The notes under the pieces are model-generated. The model made no database searches. It was not told where the DNA came from and saw nothing but the letters and a program-made list of their open reading frames with translations. The translations under genes and the position numbers were made by a program. Shown one piece after another: positions 40,667 to 49,458 of a DNA stretch of 50,602 nucleotides (positions are counted from its first letter, which is position 1; every line of letters starts with the position of its first letter). Origin of the DNA: Paraburkholderia piptadeniae (lineage in GTDB: Bacteria > Pseudomonadota > Gammaproteobacteria > Burkholderiales > Burkholderiaceae); the NCBI RefSeq assembly GCF_900007165.1, contig NZ_CYGY02000073.1, positions 1-50,602 on the forward strand. The letters are read 5' to 3'.

Positions 40667-41103
40667 GTGCGTCTCCTTATGGGTGAGCCCTGGTGGAAGC
40701 TTTCTGTCTTCGCCTACTTTGCCCCGGCGTTTTTGTTGTTATGGCCTGGCCCCTGGTGTTGTTGTCGTCGGCTGCGCCAGCCAGCGTTTAGTCTGGACCA
40801 TGCGCATGCGGCGCGCAACGTTGGGGTGTCGGCCTGTTGCGCGTCGCGCGTTCGACACGCCTCATTGTGCGCCCGGTTGCGATGCGAAACCGCCCCGCAT
40901 CGGGTAGAAACGGCTCCCATGCACTGCGGCACGAAGTGCGTGCGGTCATTGATGCCGTAGTCAAACGCGTGTTTGGACTGTGCCCGGCGCTCTGTGCAGC
41001 CCCGCCTGCGCGCGGCGCTGCAAGGCGGCCGCGACGCGGGCATCATGCGGGCTTGTCCGCTTTTTCTTTCCGTGTCTTTCCCCGTTACATACGCTCACTG
41101 CCT
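40667..41103. other. Divergent gene-free region, glgC / hydrolase
   Basis: 437 nt without a convincing gene. A perfect 7-bp hairpin, CGATGCG and CGCATCG with a 9-nt loop, is at 40880-40902; no U-run follows. The promoters of glgC and the hydrolase gene must lie here. Confidence 0.4.
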
Positions 41104-42192
41104 ATGAGATTGCCTTCATCCTTCGTTGCCGTCGCCTTGTCCGCATGCGTCGCCGCTGTGGGCGCTAATGCCTTCGCCGCCGATGCCGCGGGTGCCTCTG
41201 CGTCAGCCGCCACGTCTTCGCCGAATGCGGCCGCGAGCGACGATGGTCCCGCGTACGGCCCCGAACTGCAGGGCTTCAACTATCCGGCGCCCGTGCGGCA
41301 GTTCGAGTTCACATCGCAAGGCAAAGCGCTGCACATGGCCTACATGGACATTGCGCCCGTGCATCCGAACGGCCGCACGGCCGTGTTGCTGCACGGCAAG
41401 AATTTTTGCGCCGCGACATGGGAAGGCACGATCGAGCGTCTGTCGGCAGCGGGCTATCGCGTGGTCGCACCCGACCAGATCGGCTTTTGCAAGTCGAGCA
41501 AGCCGCAGCGCTATCAGTTCAGCTTCCAGCAACTCGCGCGCAACACGCATGCGCTGCTCGAATCGCTTGGCGTGAGCAACGCGACCGTCATCGGCCATTC
41601 GACGGGCGGCATGCTCGCGATTCGCTATGCGTTGATGTATCCGGCGCAGACGCAGCAACTGGTGCTCGTCAACCCCATCGGACTCGAGGACTGGAAGGCG
41701 AAGGGCGTGCCGTCGCTTTCCGTCGATCAATGGTACGAGCGCGAACTGAAGACCACGGCGGGCGGCATCCGCCGATATGAGCAGGCCACGTACTACTCAG
41801 GCCAGTGGCGCAGCGATTTCGAGCCGTGGGTGCAGATGCTCGCGGGCATGTATCGCGGGCTGGGCAAGAAGGAGGTCGCGTGGGATTCGGCGCTGCTTTA
41901 CGACATGATCTACACGCAGCCCGTCGTCTACGAACTCGGTCAGCTGAAGATGCCGGCGCTGCTGTTGATCGGCGACAAGGACACGACGGCCATCGGCAAG
42001 GATGCATCGCCGCCCGACGTGCGCGCGAAGATCGGCCACTACCCGGAACTGGCGAAGCTGACCGCGCAGGCCATTCCGCATGCGAAGCTCGTCGAGTTCG
42101 CCGAGTTGGGCCACGCGCCGCAGATGCAGGACCCGCAAGCCTTTCACAAGGCGCTGCTCGACGGGCTTGCCGCCGTGCCGGCCGATCACTGA
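41104..42192 (+). CDS. Secreted alpha/beta hydrolase
   Basis: A 362-residue protein with a Sec signal (about 1-26, ending AFAAD) and an Ala/Ser-rich linker to about residue 50. The alpha/beta-hydrolase core has the oxyanion strand VLLHGKNF (about 95-101), the nucleophile elbow GHSTGG (Ser166), an acid candidate in LLIGDKDTTAIG and the catalytic His in AELGHAPQMQDP. It is expected in the periplasm; an esterase or haloalkane dehalogenase-like activity is possible but the substrate is unknown. The start at 41104 is the first ATG directly before a signal peptide, with no good ribosome-binding site. Confidence 0.85.
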   Translation: MRLPSSFVAVALSACVAAVGANAFAADAAGASASAATSSPNAAASDDGPAYGPELQGFNYPAPVRQFEFTSQGKALHMAYMDIAPVHPNGRTAVLLHGKNFCAATWEGTIERLSAAGYRVVAPDQIGFCKSSKPQRYQFSFQQLARNTHALLESLGVSNATVIGHSTGGMLAIRYALMYPAQTQQLVLVNPIGLEDWKAKGVPSLSVDQWYERELKTTAGGIRRYEQATYYSGQWRSDFEPWVQMLAGMYRGLGKKEVAWDSALLYDMIYTQPVVYELGQLKMPALLLIGDKDTTAIGKDASPPDVRAKIGHYPELAKLTAQAIPHAKLVEFAELGHAPQMQDPQAFHKALLDGLAAVPADH

Positions 42193-42326
42193 ACGCGCAT
42201 ATTCGATGATGCGAAGGCGGCGCTGCCACCTTCGCCCGCGTCCCATATGCCTGTCATTGCCGTGGTGTCGCTACCGCCGCCGCCTCGCACGCACCACACG
42301 CGGCCGTATCGCAACCGCTCAAGACT

Positions 42327-43319
42327 TCACTTCCCGACGATCTCGTCGCGCACCTGCGCGCCGATCTCGAACGAACGCAGCCGTGCCGCGTGGTCGTAGA
42401 TCTGCGCGGTCAGCATCAGTTCGTTTGCGCCCGTCTGCTCGATGATCGATTGCAGGCCTTCACGCACCGTATCGCGATCGCCGATGACCGAGTACGCGAG
42501 CGAATGCCGCACGCTGCTCAGCTCCATCTCCGATGCATCGATGCGATCGACGGGCGGCTGCAACTGCCCCGGCGTGCCGCGCCGCAGATTGATGAACTGC
42601 TGCTGCAGCGACGTGAAGAGGCGTTGCGCCTGATCGTTCGTGTCGGCGGCGAACAGATTCACGCCGACCATCACGTACGGCTTGTTGAGCGTCTCCGACG
42701 GCTGGAACTGCGCGCGATACACATGCAGCGCCTGCATCATGTAGTCGGGCGCGAAGTGCGAGGCGAACGCGAACGGCAGGCCGAGCGCCGCCGCCAGTTG
42801 CGCACTGAAGAGGCTCGACCCGAGCAGCCACAGCGGCACGTGCAGCCCCGCGCCCGGCACGGCGCGCACGCGCTGGCCCGGCACGGGATCGGCGAAATAG
42901 CGCTGTAGCTCGACGACGTCGTCGGGAAACGAATCGGCGCTGCCGCGCAGATCGCGGCGCAGCGCGCGGGCCGTCGTCTGGTCCGTGCCGGGCGCGCGGC
43001 CGAGGCCGAGATCGATGCGGTCCGGATACAGCGACGCCAGCGTGCCGAACTGCTCGGCGATCACGAGGGGCGCGTGATTCGGCAGCATCACGCCGCCCGA
43101 GCCGACGCGGATCGTCTTCGTGCCGCCCGCGACGTGCCCGATCACGACGGATGTCGCCGCGCTCGCGATGCCCGTCATGTTGTGATGCTCGGCGAGCCAG
43201 TAGCGCTTGTAGCCCCATTGCTCGGCGTGCTGCGCGAGGTCGAGCGTGTTGCGGAACGCGTCGGCGGCGCTAGCGCCAGCCGTGATGGGAGAAAGATCGA
43301 GGACCGAAAAAGAAATCAT
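42327..43319 (-). CDS. Luciferase-like flavin monooxygenase (LLM family)
   Basis: A 330-residue TIM-barrel flavoenzyme related to bacterial luciferase. The family hallmarks are FSVLDLSPI at the start, DLAQHAEQWGYKRYWLAEHHNMTGIASAATSV, IRVGSGGVMLPNHAPLVIAEQFGTL and PDRIDLGLGRAPGTDQ. It should use FMN and an alkyl or heterocyclic substrate; which one is unknown. The start at 43319 matches where the family normally begins (MISFSVLDL); ATGs slightly upstream at 43343 are possible. The ribosome-binding site is weak. Confidence 0.85.
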   Translation of the reverse strand: MISFSVLDLSPITAGASAADAFRNTLDLAQHAEQWGYKRYWLAEHHNMTGIASAATSVVIGHVAGGTKTIRVGSGGVMLPNHAPLVIAEQFGTLASLYPDRIDLGLGRAPGTDQTTARALRRDLRGSADSFPDDVVELQRYFADPVPGQRVRAVPGAGLHVPLWLLGSSLFSAQLAAALGLPFAFASHFAPDYMMQALHVYRAQFQPSETLNKPYVMVGVNLFAADTNDQAQRLFTSLQQQFINLRRGTPGQLQPPVDRIDASEMELSSVRHSLAYSVIGDRDTVREGLQSIIEQTGANELMLTAQIYDHAARLRSFEIGAQVRDEIVGK

Positions 43320-43741
43320 GGCAATGGATGTGCGGCCAACCATCGTCCGCTGCAAGGGGGCGGCGATGATCGAGCCGGATCGGCAGGGGCAAAAGCGGAT
43401 TGTGCCAAAGCGCCCCCATTCGTGCTGGTGGCGTGATCATGCCCCTGACGGCGGGAGGGTCGCAGCGATTGCTGGCTACAAGCCCGGCAATTGCGGAAAA
43501 GTGAGGCCACACGCCGACGGCAGAAAAAACCCCTGAAAACAGGCTCGAAATGCGTTGCCGTCTGCGTCGATGCGTGTGTCCTCGCACAGAGTCCCGAGCG
43601 TCCACGCGTTAGGGTGAAGGCGTCGCCGTCGACGACGCGGAACTGCGCGGCGCGTTTTCGCGTGGTTAGGTGGCGGCCTCCACGGACCTCGACGCCGGTC
43701 GGTCCGTCACGTCACGCGTAGGTCGGCTACGCAGCGCACAC

Positions 43742-43777
43742 CCGGGCGAACCGGGCCGGCCGGGTCAGCCGGGCACG
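43742..43777. repeat. Four 9-nt tandem repeats beginning CCGGG
   Basis: CCGGG recurs at 43742, 43751, 43760 and 43769, exactly 9 nt apart, with variable last four bases. In one frame this reads as Gly-X-Pro triplets, but no real gene covers it. Confidence 0.5.
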
Positions 43778-43869
43778 CATCGCCCGCCTGCTATCTTTGC
43801 GCGCGCCCGCGAAATCAGCGCGTCAGCGCGCGATTCATCAGCCGATTCGGTGTAAACGCGCTCTCGCGC

Positions 43870-43897
43870 AATTTAGGTGCTGACGCTAGATTGTCAA
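43870..43897 (-). promoter_or_regulatory. Candidate minus-strand promoter in a gene-free region
   Basis: On the minus strand a perfect TTGACA (43897-43892), a 16-nt spacer and TAAATT (43875-43870, 4 of 6). A transcript would start near 43863 and run leftwards, 540 nt before the LLM gene, so it would be a long leader or a separate small RNA. Confidence 0.4.
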
Positions 43898-44105
43898 CAC
43901 TTGCGGGATAGTCGAGGGGCCAGAGGCCGTCGCTCCGGCGGCCGATCAAGTGGTGAAATTGCGCGACGGCCAGATGCCCAAGGGGCTTCTGGCCGAAACG
44001 CTAACTGCGTTGCGGCTCATGGCTGCGGCTTGCGTTGTTCGCAGCGAACCGGTCGCGTCGGCCTGGCCCTCACTCATGCACAACCCGTGCAACGGACTTA
44101 TCCCG

Positions 44106-44154
44106 GCACTTCTCCACCCTTCTTTGCACTTCTCCGCACGCGCGAAATCTCGCG
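44106..44154. promoter_or_regulatory. Paired direct repeat and dyad before the BamE-like lipoprotein gene
   Basis: GCACTTCTCC at 44106-44115 and again at 44126-44135 (20-nt spacing, two helical turns), then CGCGA-AATC-TCGCG at 44141-44154. The region is about 110-160 nt before the start codon, where a regulator site could be. Confidence 0.3.
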
Positions 44155-44266
44155 TAGCAACTCTTTAACTTTCCAAACACATCCGCCTCGCGTCCGCTCG
44201 CGATTTCGCCGTCGAGCGGGTTATCCTCTCTGTCGTTCACACCATTTGATTGACGTGTCATCGAAG

Positions 44267-44836
44267 ATGGTTATCCGCACCTCGTTGCGCAACATGATGC
44301 TTTTCGTGGCCATGGCGGGCGCGCTGTCCGCGCTTGCCGGCTGCGACCAACAGCAAAGCGATCAGGCCGTGCAAAAACTCAAGGAATTTTTCAACGCCGT
44401 CAAACCGGATGCGCTGCTTCTGAAAGGCCTCACGCCCGGCGTCACGACGGAAGCGCAGATCCGCGACCAGATGGGCAAGCCCGAAACCGAGCGCGATTTC
44501 ACCGACGGCTCGAAGCGGCTCGAATATCCGCGCGGCCCGCAAGGCCTCAACACCTACATGGTCGACATCGGCCCGGACGGCACGCTGCAAGCGATCACGC
44601 AAGTGCTGACGGCCACGAACTTCGCGAAGATCCGCCCGGGCATGACGGAGGACGAAGTGCGGCGGCTGCTCGGCAAGCCCGGCGAAGTGGCCGTCTATCC
44701 GCTCAAGCCCGAGACAGTATGGAGCTGGAAGTGGCGTGAAGGCGGCGTCACCCAGGAGGGCTATTTCAACGTGCATTTCGACGTCAATCACGTCGTCTAC
44801 ACGACGTCGCGCTCGGACGTGATGCGCGGCCACTGA
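44267..44836 (+). CDS. BamE/SmpA-like small lipoprotein
   Basis: A 189-residue lipoprotein. The signal peptide ends in the lipobox LAGC with Cys26; Asp27 follows, which in E. coli is the Lol-avoidance signal for inner-membrane retention. Two beta-alpha repeats resemble the SmpA/OmlA fold: LLKGLTPGVTTEAQIRDQMGKPE (about 53-75) and KIRPGMTEDEVRRLLGKPGEVAVYP (about 125-150), followed by TVWSWKWREG and YFNVHFD. The family includes BamE, but BamE is much shorter and has no such tandem, so the role is unknown. The start at 44267 is the first codon before a proper signal. Confidence 0.8.
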   Translation: MVIRTSLRNMMLFVAMAGALSALAGCDQQQSDQAVQKLKEFFNAVKPDALLLKGLTPGVTTEAQIRDQMGKPETERDFTDGSKRLEYPRGPQGLNTYMVDIGPDGTLQAITQVLTATNFAKIRPGMTEDEVRRLLGKPGEVAVYPLKPETVWSWKWREGGVTQEGYFNVHFDVNHVVYTTSRSDVMRGH

Positions 44837-45019
44837 CGAAGCACGAAGCACGAAGCGCGACGCGAGACCGCGAGCGAAGCGGAGGACGACACACGCAAGG
44901 CGACAACCAGGACCGGATACCAGGCGCGAAATACCGTGCGCAAAAGCGGACGATTAAAACAAATGCCGAAAACGCTGGTCCAATCATAAAAATGCCTGCA
45001 AACAAGGGAGAAAAGAACG

Positions 45020-46024
45020 GTGTCAACTCATAGACGCTACCGGCGCATCGGCCTCGTGCTCGGCGGCGGAGCCGCGCGCGGCTGGGCGCATATCGGTGCG
45101 ATTCGCGCGCTGCACGATGCGGGGATCAGGCCGGATCTTGTCGTGGGGACGTCGATCGGCGCGCTGGTCGGCGCTGTCTATGCGAACGGCGATCTCGACT
45201 GGCTCGAGGAATGGGTGTCGCGGCTCACGTGGCAGACGGTGGTGCGGCTGCTCGATCTGCGTTTCTCGGGCGGCCTGCTGGGCGGCAAGAAAGTCATTCA
45301 GGTGTTTGCGAACCGTTTCAACGGCCGCGAGATCAGCGAGCTGGACATGCCGTTCGCCGCTGTCGCGACCGAGCTCGATTCGGGCCGCGAGACGTGGCTG
45401 CAGGATGGCGGCGTGGTCGATGCGGTGCGCGCGTCGATTGCGATCCCCGGCATCTTCACGCCCGTTCTGCACGATGGCGTGTGGCTCGTCGACGGCGGGC
45501 TGTCGAACCCTGTGCCCGTGTCCGTTGCGCGCGGCATGCGGGCCGACTACGTGATCGCCGTCGATCTGAACAACGATATTCTCAACGGCCGCGATTTCGG
45601 CGGCGCGGTGGTCGATCTGCCGCCCGTGCCCATCGAAGAAGCGGAGCCCGTCGGCGTCGATCCCGATGCGCCCGCGCCCGAGATCGCCACGGCTGAACCT
45701 TCGCCCCTGTTACGGCGCAACGGCAAGCCGTTTCCGAACTGGCTTCAGCCTTCTCCGGAGTATTCGCCCGACGTGCGCGTGCCGCCCCCGCCGAGCGCGC
45801 GCGTGCCTTCGTTGCTCAGCTCGATCGCGCAAAGCATCGACATCATGCAGGTGCGGATCACGCGCAGCCGTCTCGCGGGCGAGCCCGCCGACATCCTGAT
45901 CCAGCCGCGCCTGGGCGGCATGGGCATTTTCGATTTTCACCGCGCGGAGCCCGCGATCGAGGAAGGGCGCGCGGCCGTCGAGGCGATGCTGCCCGCTATC
46001 CGCGCGCGTCTCGCAATCGATTGA
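45020..46024 (+). CDS. Patatin-like phospholipase (RssA-type)
   Basis: A 334-residue protein. The patatin core has the oxyanion loop GLVLGGGAARGWAH (about 11-24), the nucleophile GTSIG with Ser45 and the catalytic DGG with Asp158, so the Ser-Asp dyad is complete. A proline-rich insert (about 215-265) precedes the C-terminal portion. Relatives hydrolyse acyl lipids at the membrane; no signal peptide is present. The start is GTG at 45020, nine bases after AAGGGAG (45004-45010). The next gene is convergent, 20 nt away. Confidence 0.9.
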   Translation: MSTHRRYRRIGLVLGGGAARGWAHIGAIRALHDAGIRPDLVVGTSIGALVGAVYANGDLDWLEEWVSRLTWQTVVRLLDLRFSGGLLGGKKVIQVFANRFNGREISELDMPFAAVATELDSGRETWLQDGGVVDAVRASIAIPGIFTPVLHDGVWLVDGGLSNPVPVSVARGMRADYVIAVDLNNDILNGRDFGGAVVDLPPVPIEEAEPVGVDPDAPAPEIATAEPSPLLRRNGKPFPNWLQPSPEYSPDVRVPPPPSARVPSLLSSIAQSIDIMQVRITRSRLAGEPADILIQPRLGGMGIFDFHRAEPAIEEGRAAVEAMLPAIRARLAID

Positions 46025-46044
46025 CGGGCCTGGGCCGACCGGCT

Positions 46045-46662
46045 TCAACCTCCGGTCCCTTCCGTGCGTCTGGCCGCGATGATGCGGCACACGCGCTTGC
46101 CCGAACTGGCGCTCGTCGTGTCGTCAGCGAACAGGATTACGCAGGCGCTCAGCGCATTCGTGACGAGCCCAGGCTCGAACGCCGAATACAGGCGCCCGTC
46201 CGGCTGGCGCCGATCCTCGCCCTCGGTGACGCGCCACGACAGATACAGCATGCCGCTCGGGCGCAGGATGCGCACGAGGTTGTCGACGGCATCGGTGATC
46301 GCATCGGGGGCGAGATGCATCAGCACGGTTTCGCAGACCACGTTGTCGAACTGCTCGTCGATCTCGGCCAGCGACGGCAGCGTCGCCGTGCGAAACGCGA
46401 TATGCGGATAGAGCCGCCGCGCTTCCTCGAGCAACCCTTCCGACGCATCGAAGCCCGTTACGCGATAGCCGTTGTCCGCGAGCCAGGCCGTATCGCGGCC
46501 GTTGCCGCAGCCGATGTCGGCTGTTTTGCCCATCGGCAGCAGATGGTCGTGCCACAGCGCGTACATGTCGTCGGGCGGCGGCTGGTCGAGCCATTCGCGC
46601 GAGTAGCGGGCGGCGTCGCGCGTGTACGCGTCGAGCGTCGCGGAGTCGGGGCGAAATGTCAT
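46045..46662 (-). CDS. SAM-dependent class I methyltransferase
   Basis: A 205-residue protein with the SAM-binding motif I ADIGCGNGRDTAWLA (about 48-62), then VTGFDASEGLLEEARRL and FDNVVCETVLMHL, a clear Rossmann-like methyltransferase. Substrate unknown. The start at 46662 begins MTFRPDSATL and has AGGA about seven bases upstream. It is convergent with the patatin gene and divergent from the aot operon. Confidence 0.82.
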   Translation of the reverse strand: MTFRPDSATLDAYTRDAARYSREWLDQPPPDDMYALWHDHLLPMGKTADIGCGNGRDTAWLADNGYRVTGFDASEGLLEEARRLYPHIAFRTATLPSLAEIDEQFDNVVCETVLMHLAPDAITDAVDNLVRILRPSGMLYLSWRVTEGEDRRQPDGRLYSAFEPGLVTNALSACVILFADDTTSASSGKRVCRIIAARRTEGTGG

Positions 46663-47091
46663 GCGGCGATCCTGGTCCGGTGATGGCATGCGGCGGCGAG
46701 GGCAAAAGGGCATCGGCAAGTCTAGCGCGCGGTGGCGAATGCGGCTTCGACGGGACGCGCGTTTCCGTACGAGAGGCGCCTGTCATTCAGGGAAAGCCCC
46801 AATGGGCGCGGGTTTGCGGGCTTTTCGCACGGCTTGCGCGGCTATCGAAAAAGCGACCCAAAACTTGTGAAATCGCGGCACGCGGATTGCGCACGGCGCC
46901 CGCTTACAAACGGATAGCGCCCGATTCTGCGGGCGTTCAACGCCAGCCGCCCGACGTTGTCGAGGATGTTGCGATGCACAAGAGGCGCCTGCTTCGGTTT
47001 GAGGAAAGTATTTTTGCCTGCGAGTATCCGCGCCATGCCGCAGCGGATGCGGCCTTCGAACACTCTGCTTTGCATGGGACAGGAGACGCGC
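46663..47091. other. Gene-free region before the aot operon
   Basis: 429 nt. The minus-strand methyltransferase promoter and the plus-strand operon promoter must lie here. The binding-protein gene usually found before the permease genes is absent, with no recognisable remnant in any frame. It holds a hairpin CGCCCG-ATTCTG-CGGGCG (46918-46935) and two AGGCGCCT palindromes (46774, 46983). Confidence 0.5.
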
Positions 47092-47781
47092 GTGATTCTC
47101 TATGGCTTTGGCCCGGTGCTTCTCGACGGCACGATCAAGACGATCGAGCTGTCGGTTCTTTCGCTGGCGGCGGCCGTTGTGCTCGGCCTGATCGGCGCGG
47201 CCGCGAAGCTGTCGTTCAACCGCCCGCTGCGCGCGATCGCGACGGGCTACACGACGCTGATCCGCTCGGTGCCCGATCTCGTGCTGATGTTGCTGCTCTT
47301 CTACAGCATCCAGATCGCCATCAACAATCTGACCGACGCGCTCGGTCTGCCGCAATTCGACATCGACCCGTTCATCGCGGGCGTGCTGACGCTCGGCTTC
47401 ATCTACGGCGCGTATTTCACCGAGACGTTTCGCGGCGCGTTTCTCGCCGTGCCGCGCGGCCAGCTCGAAGCGGGCGCGGCGTACGGCATGAGCGGCGCGC
47501 GCGTGTTCGCCCGCATCCTGTTCCCGCAGATGATGCGCTTCGCGCTGCCCGGCATCGGCAACAACTGGCAGGTGCTCGTGAAGGCGACGGCGCTCGTGTC
47601 GATCATCGGTCTCGCCGATGTCGTCAAGGCTGCGCAGGACGCCGGCAAGAGCACGTTCAACATGTTCTTTTTCATTCTCGTCGCCGCGCTGATCTATCTC
47701 GCGATCACGACCGTGTCGAACCTCGTGCTGATCTGGCTGGAGAAGCGCTATTCGATCGGCGTGCGGCACGCCGAACTCTGA
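47092..47781 (+). CDS. aotQ: Polar amino acid ABC permease (AotQ/HisQ type)
   Basis: A 229-residue permease with about five membrane segments. The HisQ/ArtQ-type permease features include TIKTIELSVLSLAAAV, TTLIRSVPDLVLMLLLFY and the EAA loop EAGAAYGMSGARVFARILFPQMMRFALPG, which contacts the ATPase. The start is read as GTG at 47092, six bases after AGGAG (47081-47085), giving the family N-terminus VILYGFGPVLLDGT. It pairs with the next permease; together with the ATPase they should import arginine, ornithine or histidine-like amino acids. Confidence 0.88.
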   Translation: MILYGFGPVLLDGTIKTIELSVLSLAAAVVLGLIGAAAKLSFNRPLRAIATGYTTLIRSVPDLVLMLLLFYSIQIAINNLTDALGLPQFDIDPFIAGVLTLGFIYGAYFTETFRGAFLAVPRGQLEAGAAYGMSGARVFARILFPQMMRFALPGIGNNWQVLVKATALVSIIGLADVVKAAQDAGKSTFNMFFFILVAALIYLAITTVSNLVLIWLEKRYSIGVRHAEL

Positions 47782-47809
47782 CTGCCCGAATCCGCAGGAG
47801 ACGACGACC

Positions 47810-48523
47810 ATGATCGACATTCTCAACCAGTTCTGGCGCGCGTTCCTCTATTGGGACGGCCAGCGCATCTCGGGACTCGCCGTCACGCTGTGGCTGCTGG
47901 TCGCATCGATCGGCATCGGCTTCGTGACGTCGATACCGCTTGCCGTCGCGCGCGTGTCGAAGAAGCGCTGGCTCTCGACGCCCGTGCGCTTCTACACCTA
48001 CGTGTTTCGCGGCACGCCGCTCTACGTGCAGCTGCTGCTGATCTACACGGGCATGTACAGCCTCGAGTTCGTGCGCTCGCATGCGCTGCTCGACACGTTT
48101 TTCCGCAGCGGCTTTCACTGCGCGATCCTTGCGTTCGCGCTGAACACGTGTGCCTACACGACTGAGATTTTCGCGGGCGCGATCCGCGCGACGCCGCATG
48201 GCGAAGTCGAAGCCGCGCGCGCCTATGGGATGAGCTGGTTCACGATGTACCGGCGGATCGTGATACCGTCCGCGCTGCGCCGCGCGCTGCCGTTGTACAG
48301 TAACGAAGTGATCCTGATGCTGCACGCGACCACCGTCGCCTTCACGGCCACCGTGCCCGACGTGCTGAAGGTCGCGCGCGATGCGAACTCGGCGACGTAC
48401 CGCTCGTTCGAGGCATTCGGGCTCGCGGCGCTGATCTATCTTGCTGTATCGTTCGCGCTGGTTGCGCTGTTCCGGCGCGCCGAGCGTCACTGGCTCGCGT
48501 ATCTGGCCGTGCGCCGGCATTGA
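47810..48523 (+). CDS. aotM: Polar amino acid ABC permease (AotM/HisM type)
   Basis: A 237-residue permease of the HisM type, with the signature TYVFRGTPLYVQLLLIYTG and the EAA loop EAARAYGMSWFTMYRRIVIPSALRRALP. It starts 28 nt after aotQ, preceded by AGGAG about 12 nt upstream of ATG. Forms a heterodimer with AotQ in homologous systems. The ATPase gene follows after 105 nt. Confidence 0.9.
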   Translation: MIDILNQFWRAFLYWDGQRISGLAVTLWLLVASIGIGFVTSIPLAVARVSKKRWLSTPVRFYTYVFRGTPLYVQLLLIYTGMYSLEFVRSHALLDTFFRSGFHCAILAFALNTCAYTTEIFAGAIRATPHGEVEAARAYGMSWFTMYRRIVIPSALRRALPLYSNEVILMLHATTVAFTATVPDVLKVARDANSATYRSFEAFGLAALIYLAVSFALVALFRRAERHWLAYLAVRRH

Positions 48524-48628
48524 CCGGACTTCGCGCGGCGGCGCGCAACGCGTGCGTTACACCGATCGGTCAGCGGCCCGACAGCATCGAAGCATCCGTT
48601 TCACCCGTCTTCACTCTGGGAGAGCATC

Positions 48629-49420
48629 TTGCTCCACACGACTCAAACGGAAGCCTGCAAGCTCGCCGTGCAGGACATCCACAAGCGCTATGGCGATAAC
48701 GAAGTGCTCAAGGGCGTCTCGCTGAACGCCAACAAGGGCGACGTGATCAGCATCATCGGTGCGAGCGGGTCGGGCAAGAGCACGTTCCTGCGCTGCATCA
48801 ACTTTCTCGAGCGGCCGAATGCCGGACAGATCATCGTCGACGGCGAAGCGGTGCGCACGAAGGTCGACCGTCACGGCAACTTCGAAGTCGCGGATCACAA
48901 GCAATTGCAGCGCATTCGCACGAAGCTCGCGATGGTGTTCCAGCACTTCAACCTGTGGGCGCACATGAACGTGCTGGAGAACGTGATCGAGGCGCCTATC
49001 CACGTGCTCGGCGTGCCGCGCAAGGAAGCGGAAGACCGCGCGCGTGAATACCTGGAGAAAGTGGGCCTCGCGCCGCGTCTCGAGAAGCAGTATCCGTCGC
49101 ATCTGTCAGGCGGCCAGCAGCAGCGCGTCGCGATTGCGCGCGCGCTGGCGATGCAACCCGACGTGATGCTGTTCGACGAGCCGACTTCCGCGCTCGACCC
49201 CGAGCTCGTCGGCGAAGTGCTGAAGGTGATGCAGAAGCTCGCCGAAGAGGGGCGCACGATGATCGTCGTCACGCACGAAATGGGTTTCGCGCGCAACGTG
49301 TCGAACCATGTGATGTTCCTGCATCAGGGCCGCACGGAGGAAGAGGGCGTGCCGTCCGAGGTGCTGGTCGCACCGAAGAGCGAGCGCCTGAAGCAGTTCC
49401 TGTCCGGCAGCCTCAAGTAA
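48629..49420 (+). CDS. aotP: Polar amino acid ABC transporter ATPase (AotP/HisP type)
   Basis: A 263-residue ABC ATPase of the HisP/ArtP group. It has the Walker A GASGSGKST (44-52), the Q-loop FQHFNLW, the signature LSGGQQQR, Walker B VMLFDEPTSALDPE and the H-loop VTHEMGFA, so it should be active. The N-terminal start is TTG at 48629 with GGGAGAG directly upstream; no ATG fits between it and the folded domain. The next gene, argR, follows 38 nt downstream. Confidence 0.92.
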   Translation: MLHTTQTEACKLAVQDIHKRYGDNEVLKGVSLNANKGDVISIIGASGSGKSTFLRCINFLERPNAGQIIVDGEAVRTKVDRHGNFEVADHKQLQRIRTKLAMVFQHFNLWAHMNVLENVIEAPIHVLGVPRKEAEDRAREYLEKVGLAPRLEKQYPSHLSGGQQQRVAIARALAMQPDVMLFDEPTSALDPELVGEVLKVMQKLAEEGRTMIVVTHEMGFARNVSNHVMFLHQGRTEEEGVPSEVLVAPKSERLKQFLSGSLK

Positions 49421-49458
49421 CCTCGGCATCGCGCGGCACCACTTTGCAGCACACATCA

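Larger units (their letters stand above)
43320..44266. other. Long gene-free region between LLM and BamE-like genes
   Basis: 947 nt with no convincing protein gene. It contains a minus-strand promoter candidate (43870-43897), a possible weak terminator for it (43524-43543), four 9-nt CCGGG-initiated repeats (43742-43777) and a pair of GCACTTCTCC direct repeats (44106-44135) next to a CGCGA/TCGCG dyad (44141-44154). Confidence 0.5.

Noticed and set aside
46842..47075. 77-codon minus-strand frame before aotQ as a transposase remnant
   Set aside because: No terminal inverted repeats or DDE-type motif can be seen; it is most likely random open frame.
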